From Methylomonas sp. EFPC3 (GTDB lineage Bacteria; Pseudomonadota; Gammaproteobacteria; Methylococcales; Methylomonadaceae), in the NCBI RefSeq assembly GCF_029643245.1, contig NZ_CP116398.1:868001-932000 (forward strand): DNA of 64,000 nt. Direction: 5' to 3'. The position numbers and the translations under genes were made by a program. The notes beneath the pieces were generated by a model. It ran no database searches. It saw only the letters and a program-made list of their open reading frames with translations, and was not told where the DNA came from. Below, in pieces: positions 17,377 through 30,874 of the stretch. The first letter of the stretch is position 1, and every line of letters begins with the position of its first letter.

Positions 17377-18084
17377 TTATTCCAAAGGCAACAGCATGTT
17401 GCGCAGGCCGGTCGGGTTTTTGATCGCGATAAACCGGTTCTGCACCACGATCAGTTCGTCGTCCTGGAATTTTTTCAGCAGCCGGCTGACGGTTTCCAGC
17501 GCCAAGCCGAGATGGTTGCCGATTTCCTGGCGGGTCAACGACAACTTGAATTCGGACGAGGAAAATCCGCGCCGCTTCAAGCGCTCGGACAGGCTGATCA
17601 AAAAATAGGCCAGCCGCTCGTCGGCCGGGCGCTTGCTTAGTACCAACTGGTTTTTGTCTTCCAGCATTTTTTCGCCGGTATGGCGAAACAATTCCCTGGT
17701 CAGACTCGGCACGTTTTTGAACAAGTCGTCCATGTTGTCGGCCGGCAATATGCAAAAACTCATGGTTTCCAGCGCAATCGCCGCGCAGTTGTGTTTGTCT
17801 TCCGATAGGCCGTCGAATCCCAGCAATTCGCCGGGCAGCAAAATATTCAAAATATGTTCGTTGCCGTGGCTGTCGTTGGCCACCAGTTTGGCGCTACCGG
17901 ACTTGATGGCCAGAATGCCGCGAAAGTTGTCGCCTTCCCGGTAAATGAAGTCGCCGCGTTGCAAGGTTTTGCGGGCTTTTACGACTTGGCTGATGTTGTT
18001 GATTTCGCTTTGCGACAAGCCGCGGGGTAAACAAATATTGTCCAAGCCGCAGTTGGCACAATTGACTTGATTTTTAATCGTCAC
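17377..18084 (-). CDS. fnr: FNR-type oxygen-sensing regulator
   Basis: The 235-residue Crp/Fnr-family protein has the four cysteines expected for an oxygen-labile [4Fe-4S] cluster: C9, C12 and C18 near the N-terminus and C111 in LETMSFCILPADNMDDL, which aligns with C122 of the E. coli protein. The C-terminal helix-turn-helix LTRQEIGNHLGLALETVSRL has the E, S and R residues that read TTGAT half-sites. It should therefore act as a low-oxygen transcription switch, relevant to a methanotroph living at oxic-anoxic interfaces. The start is GTG at 18084. No convincing FNR box is seen next to genes in this window. Confidence 0.88.
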   Translation of the reverse strand: MTIKNQVNCANCGLDNICLPRGLSQSEINNISQVVKARKTLQRGDFIYREGDNFRGILAIKSGSAKLVANDSHGNEHILNILLPGELLGFDGLSEDKHNCAAIALETMSFCILPADNMDDLFKNVPSLTRELFRHTGEKMLEDKNQLVLSKRPADERLAYFLISLSERLKRRGFSSSEFKLSLTRQEIGNHLGLALETVSRLLKKFQDDELIVVQNRFIAIKNPTGLRNMLLPLE

Positions 18085-18109
18085 GTTAAACTAAATTTCC
18101 GATAAATAA

Positions 18110-18155
18110 GGTAGCCGCGCCGGTCACAACCGGCTACCGACTCATCCGGAGTCGG
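18110..18155 (-). terminator. Terminator region downstream of fbp
   Basis: Two alternative hairpins lie just after the fbp stop. Read on the minus strand, GGTAGCCG (18138-18131) pairs with CGGCTACC (18117-18110) and is followed by TTATTTATC. The second stem is CCGACTC with GAGTCGG (18137-18143 and 18149-18155), followed on the plus strand by TTTCTGGTTTT. The pair may end transcription in both directions. Confidence 0.6.
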
Positions 18156-18172
18156 TTTCTGGTTTTAAATGT

Positions 18173-19180
18173 TCAATCCTGTTGATGGTAGGCAATGATG
18201 CGTTCGACTTCGTTCTTCGAGCCCAAAATCAACGGCACCCGCTGATGGATGCTATTCGGTTTCAAATCCAAAATCCGTTCCCGGCCGGTGCTGCATAAAC
18301 CGCCGGCTTGCTCGATGATGAATGCCATCGGATTGGCTTCGTACATCAGACGCAGCTTGCCCGGTTTGCTCGGGTCGCGCAAGTCGTGCGGATATAGAAA
18401 CACCCCGCCGCGGTTTAATATCCGGTACACCTCGGCCACCAGCGATGCCACCCAGCGCATGTTGAAATTTTTGCCGCGCGGACCGTCTTCGCCGGCCACG
18501 CATTCGTCGATATAGCGTTTTACCGGCGGCTCCCAAAAGCGCTGGTTGGACATATTGATGGCAAACTCGCTGCTTTCTTCCGGGATTTTCATGTTGCAAT
18601 GGGTCAGGATGAACTCGCCGACGTCCTGGTCCAAAGTAAAGCCGTTGACGCCGTTGCCGGTGGTCAGCACCAGCATCGTCGACGGCCCGTACAACACGAA
18701 ACCGGCGCAGACCTGTTCGGTGCCGCGGCGCAGAAAATCTTCGGTTTCCGGTTCGATGCCTTCGCGGCAACGCAGAATCGAGAAAATGGTGCCGACGGTC
18801 ATGTTGATGTCGATGTTGGACGAACCGTCCAGCGGGTCGAACAACACCAGGTATTTGCCTTTCGGATATTGCTTCGGAATCTTGATCGGATCGTTGATTT
18901 CTTCGGAGGCCATGCCGCCCAAAGAACCGCTCCAATCCAGGGCTTTGACCATGATGTCGTTGGTGATGATGTCCAGTTTTTTCTGGACCTCGCCCTGCAC
19001 GTTTTCCGATTCGGCGCTGCCTAACACGCCGATCAAGGCTCCGCAGTTCACCCGATGCGAGATTTGTTTGCAGGCGGTGACGATGTTGTTCAGCAACAAG
19101 GTAAAAGTTCCCGATGCATCCGGCAGACCGCGCTGCTGTTCGATGATGAACTGGGTAAGGGTGACTTGCTGGTTAGACAT
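18173..19180 (-). CDS. fbp: Fructose-1,6-bisphosphatase, class I
   Basis: Fbp (335 residues) dephosphorylates fructose-1,6-bisphosphate to fructose-6-phosphate for gluconeogenesis and sugar-phosphate regeneration, as needed by the ribulose monophosphate pathway. The metal-binding motif [11 protein letters not shown] is at residues 114-124. The substrate region GGVFLYPHD lies near 257, and [19 protein letters not shown] near 272 is the class I signature; the length is standard. GGAG precedes the ATG. The gene stands alone between FNR and a FliK-like gene, with a hairpin terminator. Confidence 0.96.
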   Translation of the reverse strand: MSNQQVTLTQFIIEQQRGLPDASGTFTLLLNNIVTACKQISHRVNCGALIGVLGSAESENVQGEVQKKLDIITNDIMVKALDWSGSLGGMASEEINDPIKIPKQYPKGKYLVLFDPLDGSSNIDINMTVGTIFSILRCREGIEPETEDFLRRGTEQVCAGFVLYGPSTMLVLTTGNGVNGFTLDQDVGEFILTHCNMKIPEESSEFAINMSNQRFWEPPVKRYIDECVAGEDGPRGKNFNMRWVASLVAEVYRILNRGGVFLYPHDLRDPSKPGKLRLMYEANPMAFIIEQAGGLCSTGRERILDLKPNSIHQRVPLILGSKNEVERIIAYHQQD

Positions 19181-19284
19181 GAATCTTTATCTCCAATGGA
19201 TGAACGGCGCACGCCGCGGCGCGGCGGCCGAAGCGAAAATGAGTGTAAAGGCTGAACGTGAGCGGGCTGTTCAAGGTTAGGCAG

Positions 19285-20769
19285 CTAGACTTTTTCGCTT
19301 AACAAGCTTTGCGGCGACGCTATCGGCGAGTGTTCTTGGGCAGGTTTGCCTTGTTGGGCATCCATAAAACCGGGCTTCAATCCTTTTTCTTCGAATTGCC
19401 GTCTCAGGTAGTCGAGACGCGCGTTAATTTTTTCGACCGTATCGGCCGATTCGCTCCAGAAACGGGTGTTGACGCTACCGTCGTAACAGGAGAGCTTGCA
19501 ATGTATTGTAGCAAGTTCCGGCGGGGTAATGGTAATGCTCACTACCCAGTTGTTCTGTCCGGCCGGGTTGCCGTTGCCGTCTCGATCGTGCTCCACGACC
19601 AGTTCCAGCAGGTCCGGCTTACCGTTTTGCAGGAAAGGCAGCTCCAACACCCAAACCTGACGCGGCGCATCGTCTTTCGGCAACGAATGCAACTGGTCCA
19701 AGGTTAATTTCGCCAGACTGCCCTCGGCTTGCTGCAACAGCTCTCTCAGCAGCGGTTCTCTGGCGGAGGCGGAATGTTCCGCCGCAGCCGGTTTCAATTC
19801 CAGCGCCAATTGCGCAATAAACTTGCTCAGTCTGAGCTTGAAATCGTCCGCTAACGTAGGCGGCGCCTGCTGCCGGCCGGCTTGCGCCAATTGCGCTTCC
19901 AGGAACAGGCCGGAGCGAGCGACGGCTGTTTTCAGATCGTTGGGTTGGAACAACGCCGATTTATCCGGAATCGCCCGCAAAATCTGCAAAGCCAGATGTT
20001 TCAGGGTTTCGCCGACGGTTTTATCGGCAATTAATTCACCGACGGCATGGTCCAGCCGGTTCAGCATGAGCAGGGGCGAACTTTGCTGCGGCAGGGCTTG
20101 TTTGAAAGCGGCGGCGACCAGTTCAGCTTCCAAGTCCGCCGGCGCCAGGCTGACGCTGAACAATGGCGGCGCTCCGGCCTTCACAAGTTGCAATTCGATG
20201 CGGCTACCCGGCACCAGCGCCGGTTTGGCCGGATCGGCTTCGAGCAATTGCCGGCTATCCAGCGTGATCGGCTGAGCTGGCGAATGGCCGGCGGCGTTAT
20301 CGGTTGCGATTTGGCCGGATGCCGGCAATGGCATAGCCAGTTGCAGCGTCACCCCCTGTTTGCCGACGCTGAGCACCTGGGCCGGCACGGTCTGGCCGAG
20401 TTGCAGGTTTGGTAACGGATTGCCGGCTGCCGGCGCGGCGGCAGTGGTCAGTTTCAGCAGTGTCGCTTCGCCGCCGGTCGTTGGCTTGGCATTGGCCGGT
20501 AGCGGCGGCGCGATCAATTTGAATTCCGGCGTCGGCAATAATTTGACCACTTGCAGCTGCAAGCTTTGGCCGGCAGCGAACGGCAAGGGCAGGGGCGTCT
20601 GCAGTGTCAAGGTCTTGCCGGCCATGTTTACCGTCAGCAGATTCAATTGGGCTTGATTGACGGCGATCTTGGCTTCCAGAACCTGATTCAGTTTCAGCTC
20701 CGGAAAGGCGGCGCTGACTTTGTTCAGGGCGGCTTGCAGATTGGCATCCAGCGGCAGTTTGATTTCCAC
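19285..20769 (-). CDS. FliK-like protein (flagellar hook-length control C-terminal domain)
   Basis: The 494-residue protein is rich in Ala, Leu, Pro and Gln in its first two thirds. The C-terminal region (about 370-470) matches the Flg_hook domain: QVWVLELPFLQNGKPDLLEL, then NNWVVSITITPPELATIHCKL, then FWSESADTVEKINARLDYLR. In flagellar systems FliK measures hook length and triggers the export switch. No other flagellar gene is nearby, so this may be a paralogue with another role. The GTG at 20769 has AAGGTG six bases before it and lies 28 nt after the EVE gene stop; the longer frame into that gene has no support. Confidence 0.72.
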   Translation of the reverse strand: MEIKLPLDANLQAALNKVSAAFPELKLNQVLEAKIAVNQAQLNLLTVNMAGKTLTLQTPLPLPFAAGQSLQLQVVKLLPTPEFKLIAPPLPANAKPTTGGEATLLKLTTAAAPAAGNPLPNLQLGQTVPAQVLSVGKQGVTLQLAMPLPASGQIATDNAAGHSPAQPITLDSRQLLEADPAKPALVPGSRIELQLVKAGAPPLFSVSLAPADLEAELVAAAFKQALPQQSSPLLMLNRLDHAVGELIADKTVGETLKHLALQILRAIPDKSALFQPNDLKTAVARSGLFLEAQLAQAGRQQAPPTLADDFKLRLSKFIAQLALELKPAAAEHSASAREPLLRELLQQAEGSLAKLTLDQLHSLPKDDAPRQVWVLELPFLQNGKPDLLELVVEHDRDGNGNPAGQNNWVVSITITPPELATIHCKLSCYDGSVNTRFWSESADTVEKINARLDYLRRQFEEKGLKPGFMDAQQGKPAQEHSPIASPQSLLSEKV

Positions 20770-20797
20770 GAGCGTCACCTTGCCGCCGGCACGACGG

Positions 20798-21256
20798 CTA
20801 TTCCAGCGCCAGAATAAACGCCCACTGCTCGGCGCTGACCGGCATGATCGACAGCCGATTGCCGCGGCGCAACAAAGCCAGCTCACCCAGCTCGGATTTG
20901 GTTTTCAGCTCGCGCAAGCTGATCGTGCGCGACAGTTTGCGCACGAACTTGACGTCGACCATGAACCAGGTCGGCTTATCCGGATGGCTTTTCGGATCGA
21001 AATGCTTGTCGTCCGGATCGAACGCCGTGAAATCCGGATAACTTTCCCTGACCACCTCGGCAATGCCGACGACGCCGGGCTCGTCGCAATTGGAGTGGTA
21101 AAACAAGATTTGGTCGCCGATTTTCATCTCGTCGCGCATCATGTTGCGTGCCTGGTAATTGCGGACGCCGTCCCAATGTTCGGTTTGCTGCGGCCGCGCA
21201 TATAAATCGTCGATACCGAAGGTTTCCGGTTCCGATTTCATCAGCCAATAACGCAT
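20798..21256 (-). CDS. EVE domain protein
   Basis: The 152-residue protein is a complete EVE (PUA-like, formerly DUF55) domain: it starts MRYWLMKSEPETFGIDDL and has the segment WDGVRNYQARNMMRDEMKIG, then FYHSNCDEPGVVGIAEV. EVE domains resemble YTH domains and bind modified bases in RNA or DNA. Single-domain bacterial forms are widespread and poorly characterised. A strong GGAG site precedes the ATG. It seems co-transcribed with the FliK-like gene downstream, though a functional link is not obvious. Confidence 0.88.
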   Translation of the reverse strand: MRYWLMKSEPETFGIDDLYARPQQTEHWDGVRNYQARNMMRDEMKIGDQILFYHSNCDEPGVVGIAEVVRESYPDFTAFDPDDKHFDPKSHPDKPTWFMVDVKFVRKLSRTISLRELKTKSELGELALLRRGNRLSIMPVSAEQWAFILALE

Positions 21257-21520
21257 AAATTCTCCTTGATATTCGAATCGGTCTACTGTCGGCCAAAACC
21301 GGCCGGTAGCGGAAACCGGGGCCGGCCTTAGTTTATCAAGTTATAGCCATAACCATAGCCAAACTGCCGCAATTGCATACCCGCCGTAACGCAGCGAGTC
21401 ATGGCAACGCAATCCAAAACTTGGACTATGTTTACGCTACCCAGCAACAACGCTAGAGCCGACTAGCCAGTCGCGGCGCTTGGCTGGCCCCTTTGCAATT
21501 GACCCCCAACCAGGAGTTTC

Positions 21521-22360
21521 ATGCTTACCAGCCTAAGAATTTGGCCGAATCTGTTATGCCTGTTGGCCGGCATCGTTTTCGGATTTCCGCTAATCCACGC
21601 GCCGTTGAACCATCCTGTCAGCCGCATGGCGTCCGCCAATCCGGCTTATCGCGAACTGAGTCAGAATGCATTCATGGTGATGTCGAATCGGATTGAATTG
21701 AGCCGGGGGCGTTTGGTCCGCTATACCGACGCTGCCGGACAACTGCAAATCACTCGGATTCAGGGCATGCCGGGCGACCAAGTCGGTTTTGCCGGGCAAA
21801 CCCTGACGGTGAACGCCCAGCCGGTGGCCGTGTATCCGCAACTGCGGATGGCGCAAGGCTCGTTAATCGTGCCGCAGGACGCGGTGTTCTGTTTTCCGGA
21901 TATCGCCGCGGACATTGGCGGCAACGAACGCAATCTGCAGCAGTATCTGATTCCGGCCAATGTGTTGGACGGCAGCGTGCTCTATGTGTTGAACAACGAT
22001 TCAACCGCTGCGGCAAATCCGGAGTTTTTCGGTTACGGTTACGGATTGTTACTGGCCTATTTGATCGTGTTTCTGGCCCTGGCCAGAAATAAAGATCGCT
22101 TGCATCCGGCGGTTTACTATCCGGTGCGCTGGGTCGTCGGCCTGAATCTGCTGGTCTGGGTTTTACTTGCCGGTTACGGGATTTACGTCGGTTTATCCGG
22201 AATCGTGCCGTCGATCTATTTCATTTTTCTGTCGGCATTGGCGTATTTGGGCTTGTCGGCGGCCGCGGCGAGTACTTCTGCTTTGGCGGTCGGGCTATTG
22301 GCCTTGCTGGTCATTTTTGCCGATAAGCCGATCTTGGGCCAGGCCGGTCCGAATTCCTGA
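21521..22360 (+). CDS. S26 signal peptidase-like membrane protein lacking catalytic residues
   Basis: The 279-residue protein has an N-terminal membrane segment, a periplasmic part resembling the signal peptidase I fold, and about four C-terminal membrane segments. The fold is suggested by SRGRLVRYTD, ITRIQGMPGDQV and QTLTVNAQPV, which match the family's RGDIVVF, YVKRVIGLPGD and VYINGKP boxes. The catalytic lysine position holds threonine (ITR), no serine box of GxSMxPT type is present, and the GDNRxxSxDSR box is absent. Protease activity is therefore unlikely. AGGAG precedes the ATG. MoxR starts 19 nt downstream, so it is the first gene of the MoxR operon. Confidence 0.65.
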   Translation: MLTSLRIWPNLLCLLAGIVFGFPLIHAPLNHPVSRMASANPAYRELSQNAFMVMSNRIELSRGRLVRYTDAAGQLQITRIQGMPGDQVGFAGQTLTVNAQPVAVYPQLRMAQGSLIVPQDAVFCFPDIAADIGGNERNLQQYLIPANVLDGSVLYVLNNDSTAAANPEFFGYGYGLLLAYLIVFLALARNKDRLHPAVYYPVRWVVGLNLLVWVLLAGYGIYVGLSGIVPSIYFIFLSALAYLGLSAAAASTSALAVGLLALLVIFADKPILGQAGPNS

Positions 22361-22379
22361 TTCAACTCAATCGCTCGCT

Positions 22380-23306
22380 ATGGAAAACATTCACACCCTG
22401 ATCGAAAACGTCGAACGCGTCATCGTCGGCAAACGGCCGGTCATCGAACTGGCTTGCGTCGCCATCCTTTGCAAAGGTCACATTCTGCTGGAAGACGTGC
22501 CCGGAACCGGCAAAACCATGTTGGCGCGGGCATTGGCGCGGTCGATCCAAGTCGACATGAAGCGCCTGCAATGCACGCCCGATTTATTGCCGTCGGACAT
22601 CACCGGCGTCGCGGTATACAACCAGAAAAGCGCGGATTTCGAATTCCGTCCCGGCCCGGTATTCACCCAATTGCTCTTGGCCGACGAAATCAACCGGGCG
22701 ACGCCGCGGGCCCAGTCGGCATTGCTGGAATGCATGGAAGAGTTCCACGTCAGCGTCGACGGCCAAAGTTACGAATTACCGAAATTATTCACGGTCATGG
22801 CTACGCAAAACCCGATCGACATGGCCGGCACCCATGCGCTGCCGGAGGCGCAGTTGGACCGTTTTTTCATCCGGCTGCATATGGGCTACCCCAACATCGA
22901 CCAGGAAATCAAAATCCTGGCGGCACAGGCTCAGAACCATCCGATCGAGACCCTGCAACCGGTTACCACCGAAGCCCAAATCCTGGCGGCGCGCGCCGAG
23001 GTGAAAAATGTCTATATCAGCCCGGATGTGGCCGCCTACGTCGTCGGTATCGGCGCTGCCAGCCGCAAACATGCCGATCTGCGTTTGGGCGCCAGCCCCC
23101 GCGCAACCTTGGCGCTGGCGCGCGCCGCGCAAGGTTTGGCCTATTTGCGCGGCCAAGCCTTCGTCACTCCGGATTTGGTGAAGCTAATCGCGCCGGCGGT
23201 ACTGGAGCACCGATTGCTGGTGCGGCCGCAGGCGGCGGTGCTGGGCCGCAGCGCCGGCGAAATACTGGCCGAGATTCTCGGCCAATTGCCGCCGCCGGTG
23301 GTGTAG
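22380..23306 (+). CDS. MoxR-family AAA ATPase
   Basis: The 308-residue AAA+ ATPase is of the MoxR type, thought to be chaperones for maturation of complexes, often with DUF58/VWA partners. Walker A LLEDVPGTGKTMLARAL is near residue 42, Walker B LLLADEINRATPRAQSALLE near 105, sensor-1 VMATQNPID near 145, and the lid segment LGASPRATLALARAAQ near 245. The ATG at 22380 is preferred over a long open extension into the upstream gene. It is followed after 4 nt by DUF58, the usual neighbour. Confidence 0.93.
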   Translation: MENIHTLIENVERVIVGKRPVIELACVAILCKGHILLEDVPGTGKTMLARALARSIQVDMKRLQCTPDLLPSDITGVAVYNQKSADFEFRPGPVFTQLLLADEINRATPRAQSALLECMEEFHVSVDGQSYELPKLFTVMATQNPIDMAGTHALPEAQLDRFFIRLHMGYPNIDQEIKILAAQAQNHPIETLQPVTTEAQILAARAEVKNVYISPDVAAYVVGIGAASRKHADLRLGASPRATLALARAAQGLAYLRGQAFVTPDLVKLIAPAVLEHRLLVRPQAAVLGRSAGEILAEILGQLPPPVV

Positions 23307-23310
23307 GCCG

Positions 23311-24567
23311 ATGTCGGTTCAACGCCGGTTTTGGATACTGGCCGGTTTTGCGTTGGCGGCTTATGCCGCCGCCATCGCCCGCGAACAAAGTCTGCCTTGG
23401 CTATTGGCGGCCTTGATCGGCGGCGGTTTGCTCAGTGGTTTGCTTTGGCCTTACCTGTTGTTGAAGCGGGTGGCAATCCGTCGGATCGCCCCGCAACGGG
23501 CTTTGGAAGGGGATACGGTTAAATTCGAATTCGAAGTGCATAACCGTGGCCGGCTGCCGCGCTTTATGCTGGAGTTAGCCGACCATTTGCCTTTTGTCGG
23601 CGCCGCCGAATCGCTGCCTGCCGCCGGTGCTCGCTTGCTCGGCGGGATTTCGTACATCCCCGGCGGCGCTAGCCGCCGTTTCGAGTTGACGTTGCAATGC
23701 GAAAAACGCGGCTTTTACCGGCTGGGGCCGGTCGGCCTGGCTTCGTCGTTTCCGTTAGGTTTGGCGGAAGTGCGTATCGCCGGAGAACAGACGACGCCAG
23801 AATTCACGATCTACCCCAAATTGTTTCCGATCCAGGCCTTGGCCTTGCTCGGTGCGCCCAGTCAGATTCACCGCGGCGCCTACTGTTTGCCGGAGGGCGC
23901 CGGAGCGGCCGAGTTCGCCGGCCTGCGCGAATACCGCAGCGGCGACAACCCGCGCCACGTGCACTGGCCGACCACCGCGCGGATGAACGAATTGATGGTA
24001 AAAGAATTCGAACCGCTGGCTTCGGCTTGCCTTTACATCGCACTGGATTTGGCCAAGGACGCCAATGTCGGCCGCGGCCGCCACAGCACCCTGGAGTATG
24101 CGATACGCATCGCCGCATCGGTCGCCGGATATGCCTGCCGGCAAAACATCCATAGCCGCTTGCTGGCTTACGGGGCACAAACCGTGCGCTTTGCTTCCGG
24201 TAAAGGCGACTTGCACTTTCAGCATATGTTGGACGCCTTGGCCGTGGCGGACAGCGACGGCCGCACCCCGTACGCCGAACTGTTGACCGATATTGCCTTG
24301 CATTGCCAGCGCGGCGAGACGGTGGTGTTGCTGCTCAGCGAACCGCCGCACCGGGATGCGGCTACGCTGCAAGCGCTGGCTTTGCTGCGCGCCAGAGGCG
24401 CCAATTTGCTGGCGGTAACCTTCGACCGCGACAGTTTTTTCCCGAGCGGCGCCGGCATGGCCGCCGCACCGCGGCGAAGGGATTTGACCCTGGGCCTGCT
24501 GGAGATGGGCGTGCCAAGCCTGACCGTGCGCAAAGGCGACGATTTGACCGAGGTATTCAATTCGTGA
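23311..24567 (+). CDS. DUF58 domain protein
   Basis: The 418-residue protein has two N-terminal hydrophobic segments (about 8-50) and a cytoplasmic or peripheral DUF58 domain. The family signature is clear at YRSGDNPRHVHWPTTARM and MVKEFEPLASACLYIALDL. DUF58 proteins are VWA-related and work with MoxR ATPases, possibly as assembly factors for envelope proteins. Its stop overlaps the start of the next gene (GTGA), so the three proteins are probably made in fixed ratio. The biological target is unknown. Confidence 0.9.
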   Translation: MSVQRRFWILAGFALAAYAAAIAREQSLPWLLAALIGGGLLSGLLWPYLLLKRVAIRRIAPQRALEGDTVKFEFEVHNRGRLPRFMLELADHLPFVGAAESLPAAGARLLGGISYIPGGASRRFELTLQCEKRGFYRLGPVGLASSFPLGLAEVRIAGEQTTPEFTIYPKLFPIQALALLGAPSQIHRGAYCLPEGAGAAEFAGLREYRSGDNPRHVHWPTTARMNELMVKEFEPLASACLYIALDLAKDANVGRGRHSTLEYAIRIAASVAGYACRQNIHSRLLAYGAQTVRFASGKGDLHFQHMLDALAVADSDGRTPYAELLTDIALHCQRGETVVLLLSEPPHRDAATLQALALLRARGANLLAVTFDRDSFFPSGAGMAAAPRRRDLTLGLLEMGVPSLTVRKGDDLTEVFNS

Positions 24568-25922
24568 ACGAAACCAAACTTGCCGGATCGCTGTATGCCG
24601 GGTTGTTCGCCGCGCAACTGTTGGCGCTGGCCTGCAATGCGTATTTGGATATCGGCTACGGCAGCTTCGGCAGGGAAATGCTGTTTTGGACGGTGGTGTG
24701 CGGCGGCAGCCTGGCTGTTGGCTGGCGCCAAGCCGGAAAAGCCGGCGGTTGGGGCGGCATTGCCCAAAAATTCGTGTTGTTTTTCGGTTTGGTGTTGTTC
24801 GTGTTCGCATTCTTGCCGCTGTGGGGCATGCCGCGCGCCGGCCTGTACCTGCTGGCGATGCTGCAAGCGGCTTACAACTGCGCGACCGCCAGCCGCCGCC
24901 AGTTGCACCTGGGGTTGTTGACCTCGCTGGCCTTGGTGCTGTTTGCCGCTTCCCACTACCGGGCGGACTGGACCATGTTGTTTTATATCCTGCCGTATCT
25001 GATGGCCGCCGTGTTTACCTTGGTTGCCAGCCAGATTGGTCAGCGTAGCGACGACCTGCGCCTGACCGGCCTGGCGCGGACATCGAGCAGCCAGGGGCAG
25101 GGCGCCGCCAGCTTGGCCGCCACGCTGAGCATCTTGTTGCTCGGCGGCGGCTTGTACCTGTTGACCCCGCAAGTCAGTTGGCTTTATCTGGAATCGCGCT
25201 TCGGCCAGGATATTCCGCACGCGCCGGGCGGCAAGCTGGAACAGGCGGAGTCCGGCGGGCAGACCGGTTCCTCCGCAACTAAAAGCCAGGGCGGGACCGC
25301 CGAAAACGGAACCGGTGGCGGCCAAGGTTTGCAATGGCCGGGCATGCACTGGCCCGGTCCGCAGGAAATGCGCGCCGCGGCCCAGCGGCCGCATATGCCG
25401 CAATGGCAAAAATCGGCGATCGAGCAACTGGCCGGATTCAGCGAAACGCTAGAGCCGGCGGTATTGCTCGTCTTCGATTGGTGGCGCTGGCTGCGGCAAT
25501 GGCTGCGCGAACATTGGCTGGATTTGATGTTCGCGTTGCTGGGATTGATTCTGCTGGCCGTGATACTGGCTTTCCGCAATCTGCTGCGGGAGACGCCTTG
25601 GGCGATCTGGCTGGCAAGCCGTTGGGATTATTGGTATCTGGGCCGCTGCGGACGCCACGCCGGGGGCGAGTCCGGCGCTTGCCAATACTACCGGGCGATG
25701 GAACGTTTGTTTGCGCTCGGCGAATTGCCCAGATCGCGCTTCAGCAACACGCGCGAATATCTGGCGCAGATCAACCGGCTGCAGCGTCGGCAGGTCCAGC
25801 GTCACGCTCAGGAGCTGACGCACTTGTTCGAAGCGGCCCGCTACGGGGCCGGCGCCGCCGACCCGGCGCACTTGCAACGCATGCGGCGGATTTATCTGGA
25901 AATGTATCGCGAATCGATTTGA
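24564..25922 (+). CDS. TgpA-like membrane protein without transglutaminase core (DUF3488/DUF4129-type)
   Basis: The 452-residue product has about six N-terminal membrane helices as in DUF3488, then a Gly/Ser/Gln-rich linker (about 215-260), another membrane helix (near 325) and a cytoplasmic DUF4129-like tail with YYRAMERLFALGELPRSRFS and TREYLAQI. Typical TgpA proteins of MoxR/DUF58 operons are near 650 residues and carry a periplasmic transglutaminase core with a Cys-His-Asp triad between these parts. Here that core is missing and no such Cys motif is seen. The start is the GTG at 24564 overlapping the DUF58 stop; the track-length extension upstream is a shadow. Confidence 0.7.
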   Translation: MNETKLAGSLYAGLFAAQLLALACNAYLDIGYGSFGREMLFWTVVCGGSLAVGWRQAGKAGGWGGIAQKFVLFFGLVLFVFAFLPLWGMPRAGLYLLAMLQAAYNCATASRRQLHLGLLTSLALVLFAASHYRADWTMLFYILPYLMAAVFTLVASQIGQRSDDLRLTGLARTSSSQGQGAASLAATLSILLLGGGLYLLTPQVSWLYLESRFGQDIPHAPGGKLEQAESGGQTGSSATKSQGGTAENGTGGGQGLQWPGMHWPGPQEMRAAAQRPHMPQWQKSAIEQLAGFSETLEPAVLLVFDWWRWLRQWLREHWLDLMFALLGLILLAVILAFRNLLRETPWAIWLASRWDYWYLGRCGRHAGGESGACQYYRAMERLFALGELPRSRFSNTREYLAQINRLQRRQVQRHAQELTHLFEAARYGAGAADPAHLQRMRRIYLEMYRESI

Positions 25923-25991
25923 AACGCTCGCGTCGGGCGCGTACCCGGCGCCGACATGAGCCTATTTCTCGGCTTGCCGTTCGGGCGCGGC

Positions 25992-26968
25992 TCAAGGCGC
26001 GAACTGCGCCTTCAATGCCAGTATTTCCGGCATGATAGCCATGAACAGTTCCAGCAAATGCGGGTCGAAATGGCTGCCTGCGCCGCTACGCATCGTTTCC
26101 AGGACCGTTTCCTGCGGCCAGGCTGGTTTGTAAGGCCGTTTGCTGCTCAAGGCATCGAACACGTCGGCAATTGCGACGATGCGGGCCGATTCGGGGATGG
26201 CTGCACCGGCCAAGCCGGCCGGATATCCGGCGCCGTCCCAGCGTTCGTGGTGGGAATGGGCGATTTCGGCGGCCATTTTGAATACCGGATTGTCGGTCTT
26301 GCTCAGAATGTCGTAGCCGATTTGCGAATGCGTTTTCATGATGTCCCAATCGCGGCCGGCCAAACCGGATTGCGCCTTCAAGATCGCGTGCGGAATGCCA
26401 ATCTTGCCGGTGTCGTGGGTCGGGGCGGCCAGCTTGATCATTTCCACTTGCGCCGGGCTCCAGCCGGCAGCACGGGCCAGCGCCGCCGAATAGGCCGCCA
26501 TCCGCCAAATGTGGTCGCCGGTGTAAGGGTCGTTGTAATGGCCGGCGGCGCCCAGCATTTCGATCGCGGCGCGGGCCAAGTCATCCAGTTCCTCGACCCG
26601 GACCAGCGACAGGTGGGTTTGGACCCGACGCAGCACGATCGGGCCGGAAACCGGCTTTTGAATGTAATCCACCGCACCCACGTCGAAACCGTAGGCCTCG
26701 TTTTCGGTTTCACCCATCGCCGTGACGAAAATGACCGGAATCTTCGCGGTGCCGGCGTCCGCTTTCAAGTGGATGCAGACCTGGTAACCGTCCATGTCCG
26801 GCATCATGATGTCCAGCAGAATCAGGTCCGGCCGGTGGTCGCGCGCTGCGGCCAGCGCTTTTTCGCCGTTGATGGCGAAAATCAGCTCGTAGCGGTCTTT
26901 CAGGATTTGCTGCAACACCTTCAGATTGTTCGGTTCGTCGTCGACCAGCAGCAGTTTGTAACTGTCTT

Positions 26969-26972
<4 letters not shown>
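25992..26972 (-). CDS. Response regulator with HD-GYP domain
   Basis: The 326-residue protein has an N-terminal receiver (phosphoacceptor D54 in LILLDIMMPDMDG, conserved lysine near 106) and a C-terminal HD-GYP domain (HD at 186-187, THDTGKIGIP; HHERWDGAGYP at 241-251). HD-GYP domains hydrolyse cyclic di-GMP; the metal-binding and GYP residues are intact, so activity is likely. It overlaps the upstream hybrid kinase by 4 nt and so is probably its output partner, linking an external signal to c-di-GMP turnover and thereby to motility or biofilm. Confidence 0.93.
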
Positions 26973-30658
<3,686 letters not shown>

Positions 30659-30874
30659 CAGAGTGGGCCTCGCGGGGATGGCGTTGCCGCCGATGTTACG
30701 CCGAATGCCGGCAGCGCTGCAACGCTTGAATATGACCGGCCGTTAGTGGATTAACATGCCGCGGCGGGCGAGCTTGTCAAACCGGACCAGATTGGGGGCT
30801 GGCAAAAAGCGCGGATTCCATGGCACCGGGTTTCCGTATAATTCCGGCCAGTTCAACAACATAAGCAAAACCGT

